From Actinomadura sp. KC06 (GTDB taxonomy: Bacteria; Actinomycetota; Actinomycetes; Streptosporangiales; Streptosporangiaceae), in contig NZ_SMKT01000066.1 of the NCBI RefSeq assembly GCF_004348735.1, forward strand, positions 1 through 44,757: DNA of 44,757 nt, written 5' to 3'. Every line of letters begins with the position of its first letter. Position 1 is the stretch's first letter. The notes under the pieces are model-generated. The model saw nothing but the letters and a program-made list of their open reading frames with translations, had not been told where the DNA came from and did not search any database. Below are positions 8,039 through 16,061 of this stretch, one piece after another. Position numbers and translations under genes: made by a program.

Positions 8039-8911
8039 ATGAAGGAAGACAGCCCGCCGTCGGGCGTCGACGTCACGGTGCCGAACGTCGCCCGGATGTA
8101 CGACTACTACCTCGGCGGAAAGGACAACTACGCCGCCGACAGGGAGGCCGCCGAGAAGGTCATCGCGGTGATGCCGGGCTCGCAGGCAGGGGCGCGGGCC
8201 AACCGCGCGTTTCTGGTGCGGGCGGTGCGGTATCTGGCCGCGGAGGCGGGAATCACGCAGTTCCTCGACCTGGGCGCGGGGCTACCCACCCAGAACAACG
8301 TGCACGAGGTGGCGCTTTCGGTGAACCCGGACGCCCGGGTCGTCTACGTCGACTGGGACCCGGTGGTCTGCGCACACAGCCGCGCGCTGGTGCGGACGCC
8401 GCACAATGTCGGCGTCGTCGAGGCGGATCTGCGGCGTCCGGACACGGTTCTGCGGCACGAGACGACCAGGGCCCTTCTCGACTTCAGCCGCCCGGTGGCG
8501 GTGATGATGGTGTCGATACTCCATTTCGTCGACGGCTCCGACGACCCCCAGGGGATAGCGGCGCAGTACCGTGACGCGACCGCGGCCGGGAGTCATCTGG
8601 TCATTTCGCATTTGACCGGGGATCTGCTGGAGAAGGCCCGTCCCGAGGAGACCGAGCGGGCCAAGGAGATCTACCGCCGCACCGCCACCCCCGTCCATCT
8701 GCGGACGCATCAGGAGATCCACGACCTGTTCAAGGGGTACGACCTGGTGGATCCGGGGCTGGCGTGGCTCACCGACTGGCGTCCCGACGAGCCCGGCCCG
8801 GACGGACCGTCCGTGGTGCGGCTCACCGACCGGTCCGGCGGGACGGTCGAGGAGGCGCCCGGTTACGGTGGCCGTATCCCGGCGTACGCGGGTGTGGGCC
8901 GCAAGCTCTGA
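8039..8911 (+). CDS. SAM-dependent methyltransferase, DUF574 (Methyltransf_19) family
   Basis: A 290-residue protein starting at ATG 8039 behind GAAAGG. The N-terminus VPNVARMYDYYLGGKDNYAA is the signature of the actinobacterial DUF574 family; FLDLGAGLPTQNNVHEVA is the SAM-binding loop, and YVDWDPVVCAHSRALV carries the acidic residue for the ribose. Later motifs (VMMVSILHFVDG, GSHLVISHLTGD) complete the Rossmann domain. These methyltransferases are very abundant in actinomycetes, often next to regulators or secondary-metabolism genes, and substrates are mostly unknown. The P450 gene starts 17 nt after its stop, so the two are probably co-transcribed. Confidence 0.9.
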   Translation: MKEDSPPSGVDVTVPNVARMYDYYLGGKDNYAADREAAEKVIAVMPGSQAGARANRAFLVRAVRYLAAEAGITQFLDLGAGLPTQNNVHEVALSVNPDARVVYVDWDPVVCAHSRALVRTPHNVGVVEADLRRPDTVLRHETTRALLDFSRPVAVMMVSILHFVDGSDDPQGIAAQYRDATAAGSHLVISHLTGDLLEKARPEETERAKEIYRRTATPVHLRTHQEIHDLFKGYDLVDPGLAWLTDWRPDEPGPDGPSVVRLTDRSGGTVEEAPGYGGRIPAYAGVGRKL

Positions 8912-8928
8912 GCGTGCGAGGAGGCAGT

Positions 8929-10170
8929 GTGCCCGGGTTGGCCGACATCGACCTGTCCAAGGGCGCCTTCTGGGCGGCGCCTTACGCCGAGCGAGCCGCG
9001 GCGTTCGGGACGCTGCGGCGTGAGAGGCCGATCGGGTTCTTCGCCGAACCGCGCGTCCGGTGGGCGAAACGCGGCCCTGGGTTCTACGCCGTGACGCGCT
9101 ACGCCGACGTGGTCGAGGCCAGCCGGCGGCCGGAGGACTTCTCCAACGCCGAGGGCGTGATGGTTTTCGAGCGGCCGCCGGCGTCGGTCGAGTTCTTCGA
9201 CTCCATGATCAACATGGACGATCCGCGGCACGCGCGGCTGCGCCGGATCGTCTCCCGGGCGTTCACGCCGAGCATGATCAGGCGGCTGGACGGCGAGATC
9301 CGGCAGATGGCGTCGGAGATCGTGGACGGCCTCCCCGAGCGCGGCACGTTCGACTTCGTCACCGACGTCGCCGAGCGGCTGCCGCTGACCATCATCTGCC
9401 GGATGATGGGCGTCCCCGAGAGCCGGCACCGGTTCGTCGCCGAACGCACCAACATCATCCTCGGCGCGGGCGACCCCGAGTACACCCCGGACAGGACCGA
9501 GACCGAGCCCGTCACGCTCCTCACCGCCGCGGCCGAGCTGGCGGGAATGGTCAAGGAACTGGCGGCTGAACGTGCCGACGCTCCCGGCGACGACCTGACG
9601 TCTAAGCTCATCAACGCCAATATCGACGGCGAGAAACTGACCGCTCAGGAACTCGGCTCGTTCTTCGGCATCCTGTTGCAGGCAGGCAACGAGACCACCC
9701 GCACGGCGATCTCGCACGGCCTCATGCTCCTCACCGAGCACCCGGAGCAGAAGCAGCTGTGGGCAGACGATTTCGAACGGTACGCGGCGACCGCGACGGA
9801 CGAGATCGTCCGCGTCGCGTCCCCCGTCATCTACATGAGGCGCACCGCGACCAGAGACTGCGAACTGAACGGCCACCATTTCAGCAAGGGCGACAAACTC
9901 CTGCTGTACTACTGGTCGGCCAACCGCGACGAGACCGTCTTCGACGACCCCGACCGGTTCGACATCACCCGCTCACCCAATCCCCATCTCGGCTTCGGAG
10001 CCCCCGGACCGCACTACTGCCTGGGCGCCCACCTGGCCCGCGGCGAGGTCACCGCCATATTCCGGGAACTGCTCCGCCGGGCGCCGGGCGTCCACGCCGC
10101 CGGACCGCCGGACCGGCTGCGCTCGAACTTCCTCAACGGCATCAAACACCTGCCCTGCGCCCTTTCCTGA
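8929..10170 (+). CDS. Cytochrome P450
   Basis: A 413-residue protein; GTG 8929 is chosen because GAGGAGG precedes it closely and because it follows the methyltransferase stop. All diagnostic motifs are present: the I-helix oxygen-binding LLQAGNETTRTA, the K-helix EIVR within TDEIVRVASP, and the haem loop GFGAPGPHYCLGAHLAR with Cys364 as the iron ligand. The haem loop has one extra residue relative to the commonest FGxGxHxCLG form, as in CYP124/125-like enzymes. The C-terminus NFLNGIKHLP fits this group too. It needs ferredoxin and reductase partners, none of which is seen nearby. The substrate could be a lipid/sterol or the product of the facing operon. Confidence 0.95.
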   Translation: MPGLADIDLSKGAFWAAPYAERAAAFGTLRRERPIGFFAEPRVRWAKRGPGFYAVTRYADVVEASRRPEDFSNAEGVMVFERPPASVEFFDSMINMDDPRHARLRRIVSRAFTPSMIRRLDGEIRQMASEIVDGLPERGTFDFVTDVAERLPLTIICRMMGVPESRHRFVAERTNIILGAGDPEYTPDRTETEPVTLLTAAAELAGMVKELAAERADAPGDDLTSKLINANIDGEKLTAQELGSFFGILLQAGNETTRTAISHGLMLLTEHPEQKQLWADDFERYAATATDEIVRVASPVIYMRRTATRDCELNGHHFSKGDKLLLYYWSANRDETVFDDPDRFDITRSPNPHLGFGAPGPHYCLGAHLARGEVTAIFRELLRRAPGVHAAGPPDRLRSNFLNGIKHLPCALS

Positions 10171-10199
10171 AACACCTGAACGATCCCGCGTCTAACCGC

Positions 10200-10235
10200 G
10201 GTTCGCCTCCGCGAACAACTGGGGGCGGGCGAACC
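10200..10235. terminator. Hairpin between convergent P450 and hydrolase genes
   Basis: GGTTCGCC (10200-10207) can pair either locally (GTTCGC with GCGAAC 10211-10216, 4-nt loop) or with GGCGAACC (10228-10235). There is no T-tract, but its place between two convergent genes suggests a shared transcription end point. Confidence 0.4.
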
Positions 10236-10321
10236 GTTCAATCGGCGTACCACTTCGTGCACTGTCAGCGCGCCTGATCTCATACGGTCGAGGGTCGCCC
10301 GACCCTACCGCCGAGATCACC

Positions 10322-11137
10322 TCACGCGGAGTGCGGCCGGTGCGGCAGGGAGTCGAGGAAGTCTCGGATGGACGGGGCGGTGGCGGAGGCGAGGTCTTCC
10401 TCCGTCTTCAACTCGTTCGAGATGGCGACCGGGGCGAGGGTCGCGTGGGGAATGACCTGGACGCATCGTTCGGCGAGGGCGCGCGGGTGCCGGGGGTCGG
10501 TCCCCGGGAACACGAGGACGGGTGCGCCGACATCGGCGAGTTCGGCGACCGAGGTGAAGGAGCGGTCGTGCGCGATGGACGCGGCGGCGACGATGCTGGC
10601 GAGGTCGCTGCGCGGGATGGCGTCCCGGACCATCGCGCCGACGACCGGCGGGAACCGCCCCAGGATCGGCTCCCACGCGGCCTCCAGCCCGCCGGCGGCG
10701 GCGCGGGCGGCGAAGGCGTCGAGGAAGGCGATCTCGGCGGCCTTGGCGGCGGCGTCCTCCTCGATGTCCTCGACGCCGAGCAGGACGGCCGCGTCCACCC
10801 GGCCGGGGACGCGCAGCGCCGTGCGCAGCGCGATCGTCGAGCCGAGGCCCGCGCCGGCCAGGACGGCGCGCCGGTGGCCGAGCGCGTCGAGCAGCGCGAG
10901 CAGGTCGAGGGTGTACTGGTCCCAGGTGTGCAGGGACGGGTCGGCGCAGACCGACGCGCCGTAGCCGCGGATGTCCGGCAGGATCACCGTGGCCCGGTCG
11001 GCGAGCAGCCGCGCCAGGGGGCGGAGGCTGCGCCGGTCCGGGCCCCCGGCGTGCAGGAGGACGAGCGGCGGTCCGGAACCGTCGATGTCGGCGGCCAGCG
11101 CGCGGCCGTCGCCGCCGCGGAAGACGAACGGGGTCAT
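10322..11137 (-). CDS. Alpha/beta-hydrolase-fold protein lacking the nucleophile
   Basis: A 271-residue protein whose ATG (11137) overlaps the MFS stop by 4 nt, so translation is coupled. The order of elements is that of the alpha/beta-hydrolase fold: PLVLLHAGGPDRRSLRPLA (oxyanion loop), VILPDIRGYGAS, then the nucleophile elbow. The elbow reads AVLAGAGLGSTIAL, with Gly97 where GxSxG enzymes have Ser. The C-terminal region (VAISNELKTEEDLASA) has no His in the expected place, although the acid region FPGTDPRHP is intact. This looks like a non-catalytic relative, perhaps a ligand-binding partner of the transporter. A different chemistry cannot be excluded. Confidence 0.8.
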   Translation of the reverse strand: MTPFVFRGGDGRALAADIDGSGPPLVLLHAGGPDRRSLRPLARLLADRATVILPDIRGYGASVCADPSLHTWDQYTLDLLALLDALGHRRAVLAGAGLGSTIALRTALRVPGRVDAAVLLGVEDIEEDAAAKAAEIAFLDAFAARAAAGGLEAAWEPILGRFPPVVGAMVRDAIPRSDLASIVAAASIAHDRSFTSVAELADVGAPVLVFPGTDPRHPRALAERCVQVIPHATLAPVAISNELKTEEDLASATAPSIRDFLDSLPHRPHSA

Positions 11138-12309
11138 GTGGGCCTTTCGGGAGGCGGGGTCAGGAACAGTCCCAGCGCGTAGGCCAGGGCTGGGACGAAG
11201 CACAGCAGGGTGAAGACCGCCTGCGGGCCGTGCGCGTCGGCGGCCAGCCCGAAGACCGGGGTCAGGAGCCCGCCGGCACTGACGCTGAGGCCGAGCGTCA
11301 CCCCGGCCGCGGTGCCGGGGCGTCCGGGCAGGTAGTCCTGGCCGAGCCGGACCACGACCGCGAACGGGACGTTCAGCGTCAGCCCCACCAGGACGGCGAA
11401 CGGCAGCGGCAGCAGCGCCCCGGGCGCCAGCCGCAGGCCGACCAGCATCGGCGTGACCAGGAGCGCGCCCAGCTGGACCGTCCGGACCAGGCCGAACCGG
11501 TCGGCGAGGCGCCCGCCGAGGACGGTCCCGGCGACGCCGCCGCCGAGGAAGCACGCCAGCGCCGCCCCGGCCATCGGCTGCGACGCGTCCAGATGCCGGA
11601 TCCAGTACAGGCCGATGAAGGTGGCGACCGCCGCGAACACCGCCGAGCGGACCACCGAGATCGCGGTGAGGACGGCGAACGGCCTCCACAGAGCGGGCCC
11701 GGCCGCCGCGGCGACCCCGTCCCTGACCTGGCGGGCGTTCCTGGCCAGGACGAACGCGACCAGCACGGCCGGGGGCAGGAACACGACCGTCCCGGCCGCA
11801 CCCCAGGCGACCAGCGCGGGCGTCGCCAGGACGGGCGCCAGGAAGAACCCCAGGCTGCCGCCCGCCGCGAACACGCTCATCCCGGTGACGCTGTCGCCGG
11901 CGGCCTCCCGCGCGGCCTTGCCCGCCGCCGGATGGAACATCGCCACCCCGAGGCCGGACAGCAGGAGCAGCAGCCACACCATCGCGTACGACCCGGCCGT
12001 CCCGGACAGCGCGAACCCGGCCCCGGCGAGCAGCACGCCGGCGGCGGCGAGCCGCGGCAGCCGCAGCCGGTCGACGGCGACGCCGATCAGCGGCTGCGGC
12101 AGCGAGCTTCCCAGCGTGGCGGCGAGCGTGAGCCCGCTCGCGGCCACGTAGCTGTAGTTCCGTTCGAGGACGAAGTAGGGCACGCTCGCGGGCACGAGGC
12201 CCTGGTAGAGGTCGTCCACCGCGTGGGCGGCGGCCCAGATCCACATCCGCCGCAGGACCGATGGCGTCCCATGGCCTGCCACCGGGGTGGGGTGCGTGCT
12301 CGTCGCCAT
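11134..12309 (-). CDS. MFS exporter, Fsr (fosmidomycin-resistance)-like
   Basis: About 391 residues with twelve predicted membrane helices. The start at ATG 12309 (MATSTHPTP) is preferred over ATG 12324, which has no ribosome site. The N-terminal HAVDDLYQGLVPASVPYFV segment and the MFHPAAGKAAREAAG loop after helix 4 match the Fsr family of drug/metabolite antiporters. It is divergently arranged with an AraC regulator only 55 bp away, and overlaps an alpha/beta-hydrolase-fold gene downstream. E. coli NimR-NimT, an AraC regulator controlling a neighbouring MFS exporter, is a comparable arrangement. The substrate is not predictable. Confidence 0.85.
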   Translation of the reverse strand: MATSTHPTPVAGHGTPSVLRRMWIWAAAHAVDDLYQGLVPASVPYFVLERNYSYVAASGLTLAATLGSSLPQPLIGVAVDRLRLPRLAAAGVLLAGAGFALSGTAGSYAMVWLLLLLSGLGVAMFHPAAGKAAREAAGDSVTGMSVFAAGGSLGFFLAPVLATPALVAWGAAGTVVFLPPAVLVAFVLARNARQVRDGVAAAAGPALWRPFAVLTAISVVRSAVFAAVATFIGLYWIRHLDASQPMAGAALACFLGGGVAGTVLGGRLADRFGLVRTVQLGALLVTPMLVGLRLAPGALLPLPFAVLVGLTLNVPFAVVVRLGQDYLPGRPGTAAGVTLGLSVSAGGLLTPVFGLAADAHGPQAVFTLLCFVPALAYALGLFLTPPPERPT

Positions 12310-12364
12310 GCCGTCCAGGATCATGAACGCGCGGGGTCGGTGGCTATCGGTATTCTGCAGGCAT

Positions 12365-13165
12365 ATGTCGAAAAACCGCCAACCTGTGGAGCGTCCGGCC
12401 TCGCTGCTGCCGCTCGCCCACCGCGAGCGCGTCGGCTGGCACGACCACCGGCACCACCAGCTCGTCTATCCCAGCCACGGCGTCCTCCAGGTGTCGACCG
12501 ACGCGGGGATGTGGGTCGTGCCGCCGCATCGCGCGGTGTGGCTGCCCGCCGGGGTACGGCACTCCCACCAGGCGCACGGGCCGACCCAGCTGCGCACGGT
12601 GAACTTCACGCGCGACGAGCCGGCGTTCGGCGGGCCGACGGTGCTCGCGGTGTCCCCGCTGCTGCGCGAGGTCATCATCGCCCTGACCACCGACGACGCC
12701 GCGGCTGCGGAGGAGGGTCCGGCCGGGGACGACGGTCTGACCGTCCGGTCACGGCGCAACCTGGAGCGGGTGGCGCTGGATCAACTGCGCAAGGTGGAGG
12801 AACTCCCGCTCCACCTGCCCGTCCCGGCGGACGACCGGCTCCGCGCCATCGCCGCGGCGCTCGCCGACGACCCCGCCGACCGGCGCACGCTCGCCGAGTT
12901 CGGCCGTGCGGCGGGCGCGTCCGAACGGACCCTGAGCAGGCTGTTCCGCCTGCAGACGTCGATGACGTTCCCGCAGTGGCGAGCGCAGGTGCGCCTGCAC
13001 CACGCGCTGATCCTGCTCGCGTCCGGCTCGTCGGTGACCAGCGTCGCGGCGGCCTGCGGCTACGCCGGGCCGAGCGCCTTCATCGAGGCGTTCCGCCAAG
13101 CCTTCGGCACCACGCCCGGACGCGTCGCGGCACGGCCGGCGGATGCGTCCGGTCATCGTCCTTAG
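12365..13165 (+). CDS. AraC-family regulator with N-terminal cupin, NimR-like
   Basis: A 266-residue protein. I use ATG 12365 (MSKNRQPVERPAS); a longer frame from 12287 would overlap the divergent MFS gene and lacks a ribosome site. The N-terminal cupin (HDHRHHQLVYPSHGVLQV, VVPPHRAVWLPAGVRHS) should bind a small ligand. The C-terminal domain has the two AraC helix-turn-helix units: TLAEFGRAAGASERTLSRLF and VTSVAAACGYAGPSAFIEAF, the second followed by the typical FGTTPGR. It probably controls the divergent exporter gene from the shared 55-bp region. Confidence 0.9.
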   Translation: MSKNRQPVERPASLLPLAHRERVGWHDHRHHQLVYPSHGVLQVSTDAGMWVVPPHRAVWLPAGVRHSHQAHGPTQLRTVNFTRDEPAFGGPTVLAVSPLLREVIIALTTDDAAAAEEGPAGDDGLTVRSRRNLERVALDQLRKVEELPLHLPVPADDRLRAIAAALADDPADRRTLAEFGRAAGASERTLSRLFRLQTSMTFPQWRAQVRLHHALILLASGSSVTSVAAACGYAGPSAFIEAFRQAFGTTPGRVAARPADASGHRP

Positions 13166-13199
13166 ACCGTCCATCACGGGCCGGACGCCGGCGGGACGG

Positions 13200-13601
13200 T
13201 CAGCCGGCGGTGCGCTTGGCCATGCCTTCGGTGGCGGGGTCCAGGCCCCAGGTGAAGATCGTGTGCGGGTGGATGCGGATCAGGTCCGCGCCGAAGCGGG
13301 AGCTCTGCGGGTCGTCCTCGACGACCGTCTCGGCACGGCCGCGGACCTCGATGCCGCGCACGTGCCACGGCCGGACGGAGGCCAGGTCGTCGATGACGAG
13401 CGCCACCTGATCATTGCCCTGGACGTTGCGGTACTTGCGGGACTTGGCGAGGTTCCAGCCCAGGATGTCGAAAGTGCCGGTGCCGGCGTTGTAGGTGTAC
13501 CCGACGGGATTGTTCTGCGGGTCGCCCTTGGGGCCGACCGTGGCGAGCCGGGCGAGGCGCTGCGTGGACAGGTATTCGCGTTCGATGTCGGTCAGCTTCA
13601 T
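13200..13601 (-). CDS. PPOX-class F420-dependent protein (split beta-barrel)
   Basis: A 133-residue protein of the pyridoxamine-phosphate-oxidase-like split-barrel family, starting at ATG 13601. Recognisable segments are LARLATVGPKGDPQNNPVGY, the LAKSRKYRNVQGNDQVALVI cofactor-binding stretch and VRGIEVRGRAETV. The pattern is that of small actinobacterial F420-dependent reductases, which reduce unsaturated or quinone-like substrates using F420H2. It is monocistronic and convergent with the AraC gene, with 34 bp between the two stops. A second PPOX protein lies at 40666. Confidence 0.8.
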   Translation of the reverse strand: MKLTDIEREYLSTQRLARLATVGPKGDPQNNPVGYTYNAGTGTFDILGWNLAKSRKYRNVQGNDQVALVIDDLASVRPWHVRGIEVRGRAETVVEDDPQSSRFGADLIRIHPHTIFTWGLDPATEGMAKRTAG

Positions 13602-13756
13602 GACTCCAGCATGGAACCTCGACTCGTCTTGAGGTCAAGCACGGTATTTGGCGGAAAGTTGGCCGCCGCGATACGTGCCGGTTCTGTCCCTATCGGGGAT
13701 GTTTGCTGTGAACTGAGGTTCTGGGTGCGACGGACTCCACTCGCGAAGGTCGCACC

Positions 13757-14425
13757 ATGCCGGAGCCATTCCATCCACCGCTCGATCGCGCCGCACGGCG
13801 GCACCGCGGTCTCCTCTCGGTGCTCGCCGCCCTGGCCGCGGTCCTGCTCGCCGGCCTCGTCACCTCCTCGTGCGGGTCGGGCTCCGAGGAGTCCGAGCAG
13901 GTCGCCCCGCGCGAGACGACCTCGCCGCCCGCCACCGTCCCGCCGAGCACGCCGGAGACGCCGCCACCGCGCGAGACGCCGCCGCCGCGCGAGCCGTCGA
14001 CTCCGGAGCCGGGCGCGGCGGACGGCGTCGACCCGCATTTCGCCACGTGCGCACAGGCCAAGGCCTACGGATACGGCCCCTACTACAAGGGTTGGGACCC
14101 CGAATACCACTGGTATCAGGACCGTGACCATGACGGCGTCAACTGCGAGCCCTGGCCGACGGATTCGCCGTGGAGCCCCGACCCGGGGCAGAGCGTCCCG
14201 CCGCCGCCGGCACCGCCGTCACCGAGCGAGCCGAGTGAGCCGAGCGAGCCGCCGACCGAGGTGCCGCCGCCCTCCGAGCCGGGTGACGAGCCGTCCGACC
14301 AGGAGACGAGCACGGAACCGGCCACGCCTCCAAGTGAGGAGCCGTCGACGCCGGACACCGGGACGCCACCCGATGAGGGGCCCGACGAGGAGCCCTCGGC
14401 GCCGGGTTCCGGCGACCTGCCCTAG
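13757..14425 (+). CDS. Exported Excalibur-domain protein, Pro/Glu/Ser-rich
   Basis: A 222-residue protein starting at ATG 13757 behind GAAGG. A hydrophobic stretch at residues 18-34 ends in LVTSSCGSGS; it could be a lipoprotein signal, although TSSC is a poor lipobox, or a plain membrane anchor. A long linker of P/E/T/S repeats follows, then an Excalibur domain (FATCAQAKAYGYGPYYKG to DRDHDGVNCE), with the DxDxDG calcium loop and two Cys. The C-terminal third is again Pro/Ser/Glu repeats, probably spanning the cell wall. It ends tail to tail with the Nudix gene, the two stop codons sharing CTAG. Confidence 0.85.
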   Translation: MPEPFHPPLDRAARRHRGLLSVLAALAAVLLAGLVTSSCGSGSEESEQVAPRETTSPPATVPPSTPETPPPRETPPPREPSTPEPGAADGVDPHFATCAQAKAYGYGPYYKGWDPEYHWYQDRDHDGVNCEPWPTDSPWSPDPGQSVPPPPAPPSPSEPSEPSEPPTEVPPPSEPGDEPSDQETSTEPATPPSEEPSTPDTGTPPDEGPDEEPSAPGSGDLP

Positions 14426-14943
14426 ACCGCCGGGCGCCGCGGGCCGAGTGAGGTGATCAGGTCGCGGAGGGACGGGGACATCTCGTCGGGGAGGTCGTCC
14501 AACGGATACCAGCGCGCCTCAAGGATCTCCGCCGCGTCCAGGCCGAGGTCCCCGCCGATCACGCGGGCCTCGTAGTACGCCTCGACGCGATGCCGGAAGC
14601 CGCTGGCGATCGCCGCCGGCGGGCCGCTGACCTGCACTTCGAGGGAAGTCTCCTCCCGCACCTCGCGGGCGACGCCGTCCTCGAGCCGCTCGCCGGCGTC
14701 GACATAGCCGCCGGGCAGGCCCCACGCGCGGTACGCGGGCCAGAGCCGGTGCCGCAGCAGCAGGATCCGGCCCTGATCGTCCCGGACGAGCCCGCCCGCG
14801 TACACCAGGAACGTCCGGTGCCGGAGCCGGGCGAGCCGCCACTGCATCCGCCCGCCGAGCCGCCGCCAGGCCCGCGCGGTCAACCGGTGCACCACTGAGC
14901 CGTCGCGTCCACGCGCCCGGAGAGCGGCGTACCGGATCTTCAT
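14422..14943 (-). CDS. Nudix hydrolase
   Basis: About 173 residues from ATG 14943 (MKIRYAALRARGRDG); the frame is open to 15006, but the extra N-terminus is only Ala/Gly. The Nudix box is seen as GYVDAGERLEDGVAREVREE, followed by TSLEV; the Glu residues that bind the metal are intact, and the usual TG after the EE is TS here. It hydrolyses a nucleoside diphosphate linked to another group; candidates are NADH, ADP-ribose or damaged nucleotides. The preceding RTFLVYAGGLVRDDQGRILL strand fits. The exact substrate cannot be told. Confidence 0.85.
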   Translation of the reverse strand: MKIRYAALRARGRDGSVVHRLTARAWRRLGGRMQWRLARLRHRTFLVYAGGLVRDDQGRILLLRHRLWPAYRAWGLPGGYVDAGERLEDGVAREVREETSLEVQVSGPPAAIASGFRHRVEAYYEARVIGGDLGLDAAEILEARWYPLDDLPDEMSPSLRDLITSLGPRRPAV

Positions 14944-15142
14944 TGCCGAAATGCTAGCCGCCGCCCCGCTCGCCGCCCCGGCCGCACCCGTCCCCGCCAC
15001 GACCATCGCGGACGAGGCCGCCCCGGCTCCGTCGCGGTGGCGGGTCGCCGTGTGGTTCCGGACACATCGGGCGTGGATCGGGATCTTGAGGGGTCGCTCG
15101 GATCGTCCCTAAGACAGGGGGCGGGATTACCGGGGAGGCTGC

Positions 15143-15439
15143 GTGACCACGATGGAGCTATCTGAGGCGCGGGCGGGGTCGCCGCCGGAGGCGGGACGCC
15201 GGGGGCCCTTCCGGCTGGTGCGGAAGGTCGCCGTCGGGATCGCGGGGGCCGCCATGATCCTGGCGGGCGTCGTGATGCTGGTGCTGCCTGGGCCCGGCAT
15301 CGTGGCGATCCTCGCCGGGCTCGGCCTGCTCGGCACCGAATTCCCCACCGCGCGCCGCATCAGCCGGCGCCTGAACGGCCACGCCCGCACCGCCTGGCAC
15401 AAGGTCAGGACGGCGGCGCGCCGCGGCCGCGCGGCCTGA
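15143..15439 (+). CDS. Small membrane protein, TIGR02611/PGPGW family
   Basis: A 98-residue protein starting at GTG 15143, just after GGGGAGG. Two closely spaced hydrophobic helices surround the family motif, here LVLPGPGIVAILAGLGLLGTE instead of the more usual PGPGW. Both ends are basic (GRRGPFRLVRK and the R-rich tail), so both termini are probably cytosolic. The family is widespread in actinobacteria and has no known function. It is monocistronic. Confidence 0.8.
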   Translation: MTTMELSEARAGSPPEAGRRGPFRLVRKVAVGIAGAAMILAGVVMLVLPGPGIVAILAGLGLLGTEFPTARRISRRLNGHARTAWHKVRTAARRGRAA

Positions 15440-15468
15440 CGACGAATGCGGCCTGACGGCGGATCGCG

Positions 15469-16032
15469 TCAGTCGGTGACGCGGAGGACGCGGAGTTGGT
15501 CGGCGACCATGCGGTAATAGCCGACGAGGGTGACCAGTTCGTACAGGCGGGTGAGGCCGAGGGTGCCGGTGGCCTCGGTGAAGCTGTCGTCGGTGAGGTC
15601 GCCGCTGGCCACCAGTTCGCGGGCGGCGGCGAGGACGGTGGCCTCCAGCGGGTCGTCGAGGCGGCAGTCGGACCCGGTGCGGACGGCGGCGATCTGGTCC
15701 TCGGTGAGGCCGGCCTTGAGGGCCGCGTGGCTGTGGACGGCCCACTCGTACTCCGAGCGCTCGTGCGCCGCGACCGCGAGGATCGCCAGTTCCTTCTGCC
15801 GCGGGGTGAATCCCGTCCCGTAGCGGACGACGGAGCCGAGTTCCTGCAGGGCGTTGCCGAGTTCCGGGCTGAGCAGCATGCCGTTGAACGGGCCGCGCAG
15901 CCGTCCCTCCTCGTCGGCGAGCGGGAACGGGCGGCTGCCGGTGGCGCGGGCGCTGTCCAGGAGCCGGTCGTAGAGCTCGCGCTGTTCGGCGGTCAGGTCC
16001 GCGGGCCGGAACGCGTCGACGCGGGCAGGCAT
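15469..16032 (-). CDS. Carboxymuconolactone decarboxylase / AhpD-fold protein
   Basis: A 187-residue protein; ATG 16032 (MPARVDAFRPADL) follows a GGGGGA site. The helical core FTPRQKELAILAVAAHERS, then EYEWAVHSHAALKAGL, carries the Glu/His pattern of the CMD family. There is no CxxC, so it is not an AhpD-type peroxidase. It probably acts on a small lactone or ring intermediate. It lies 29 nt behind the EthD-like gene, and both are divergent from an IclR regulator, which fits an inducible catabolic operon. Confidence 0.85.
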   Translation of the reverse strand: MPARVDAFRPADLTAEQRELYDRLLDSARATGSRPFPLADEEGRLRGPFNGMLLSPELGNALQELGSVVRYGTGFTPRQKELAILAVAAHERSEYEWAVHSHAALKAGLTEDQIAAVRTGSDCRLDDPLEATVLAAARELVASGDLTDDSFTEATGTLGLTRLYELVTLVGYYRMVADQLRVLRVTD

Positions 16033-16061
16033 GGAGGTCCCCCGATGAGTGTGGCGGTGGG

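Noticed and set aside
10322..12244. A 640-codon frame joining hydrolase and transporter regions
   Set aside because: Its N-terminal two thirds is an Arg/Gly-rich shadow of the MFS gene; the true start is ATG 11137, overlapping the MFS stop.
11230..13410. A 726-codon plus-strand frame
   Set aside because: It lies opposite the MFS gene and out of frame with the AraC gene; composition is that of a shadow frame in GC-rich DNA.
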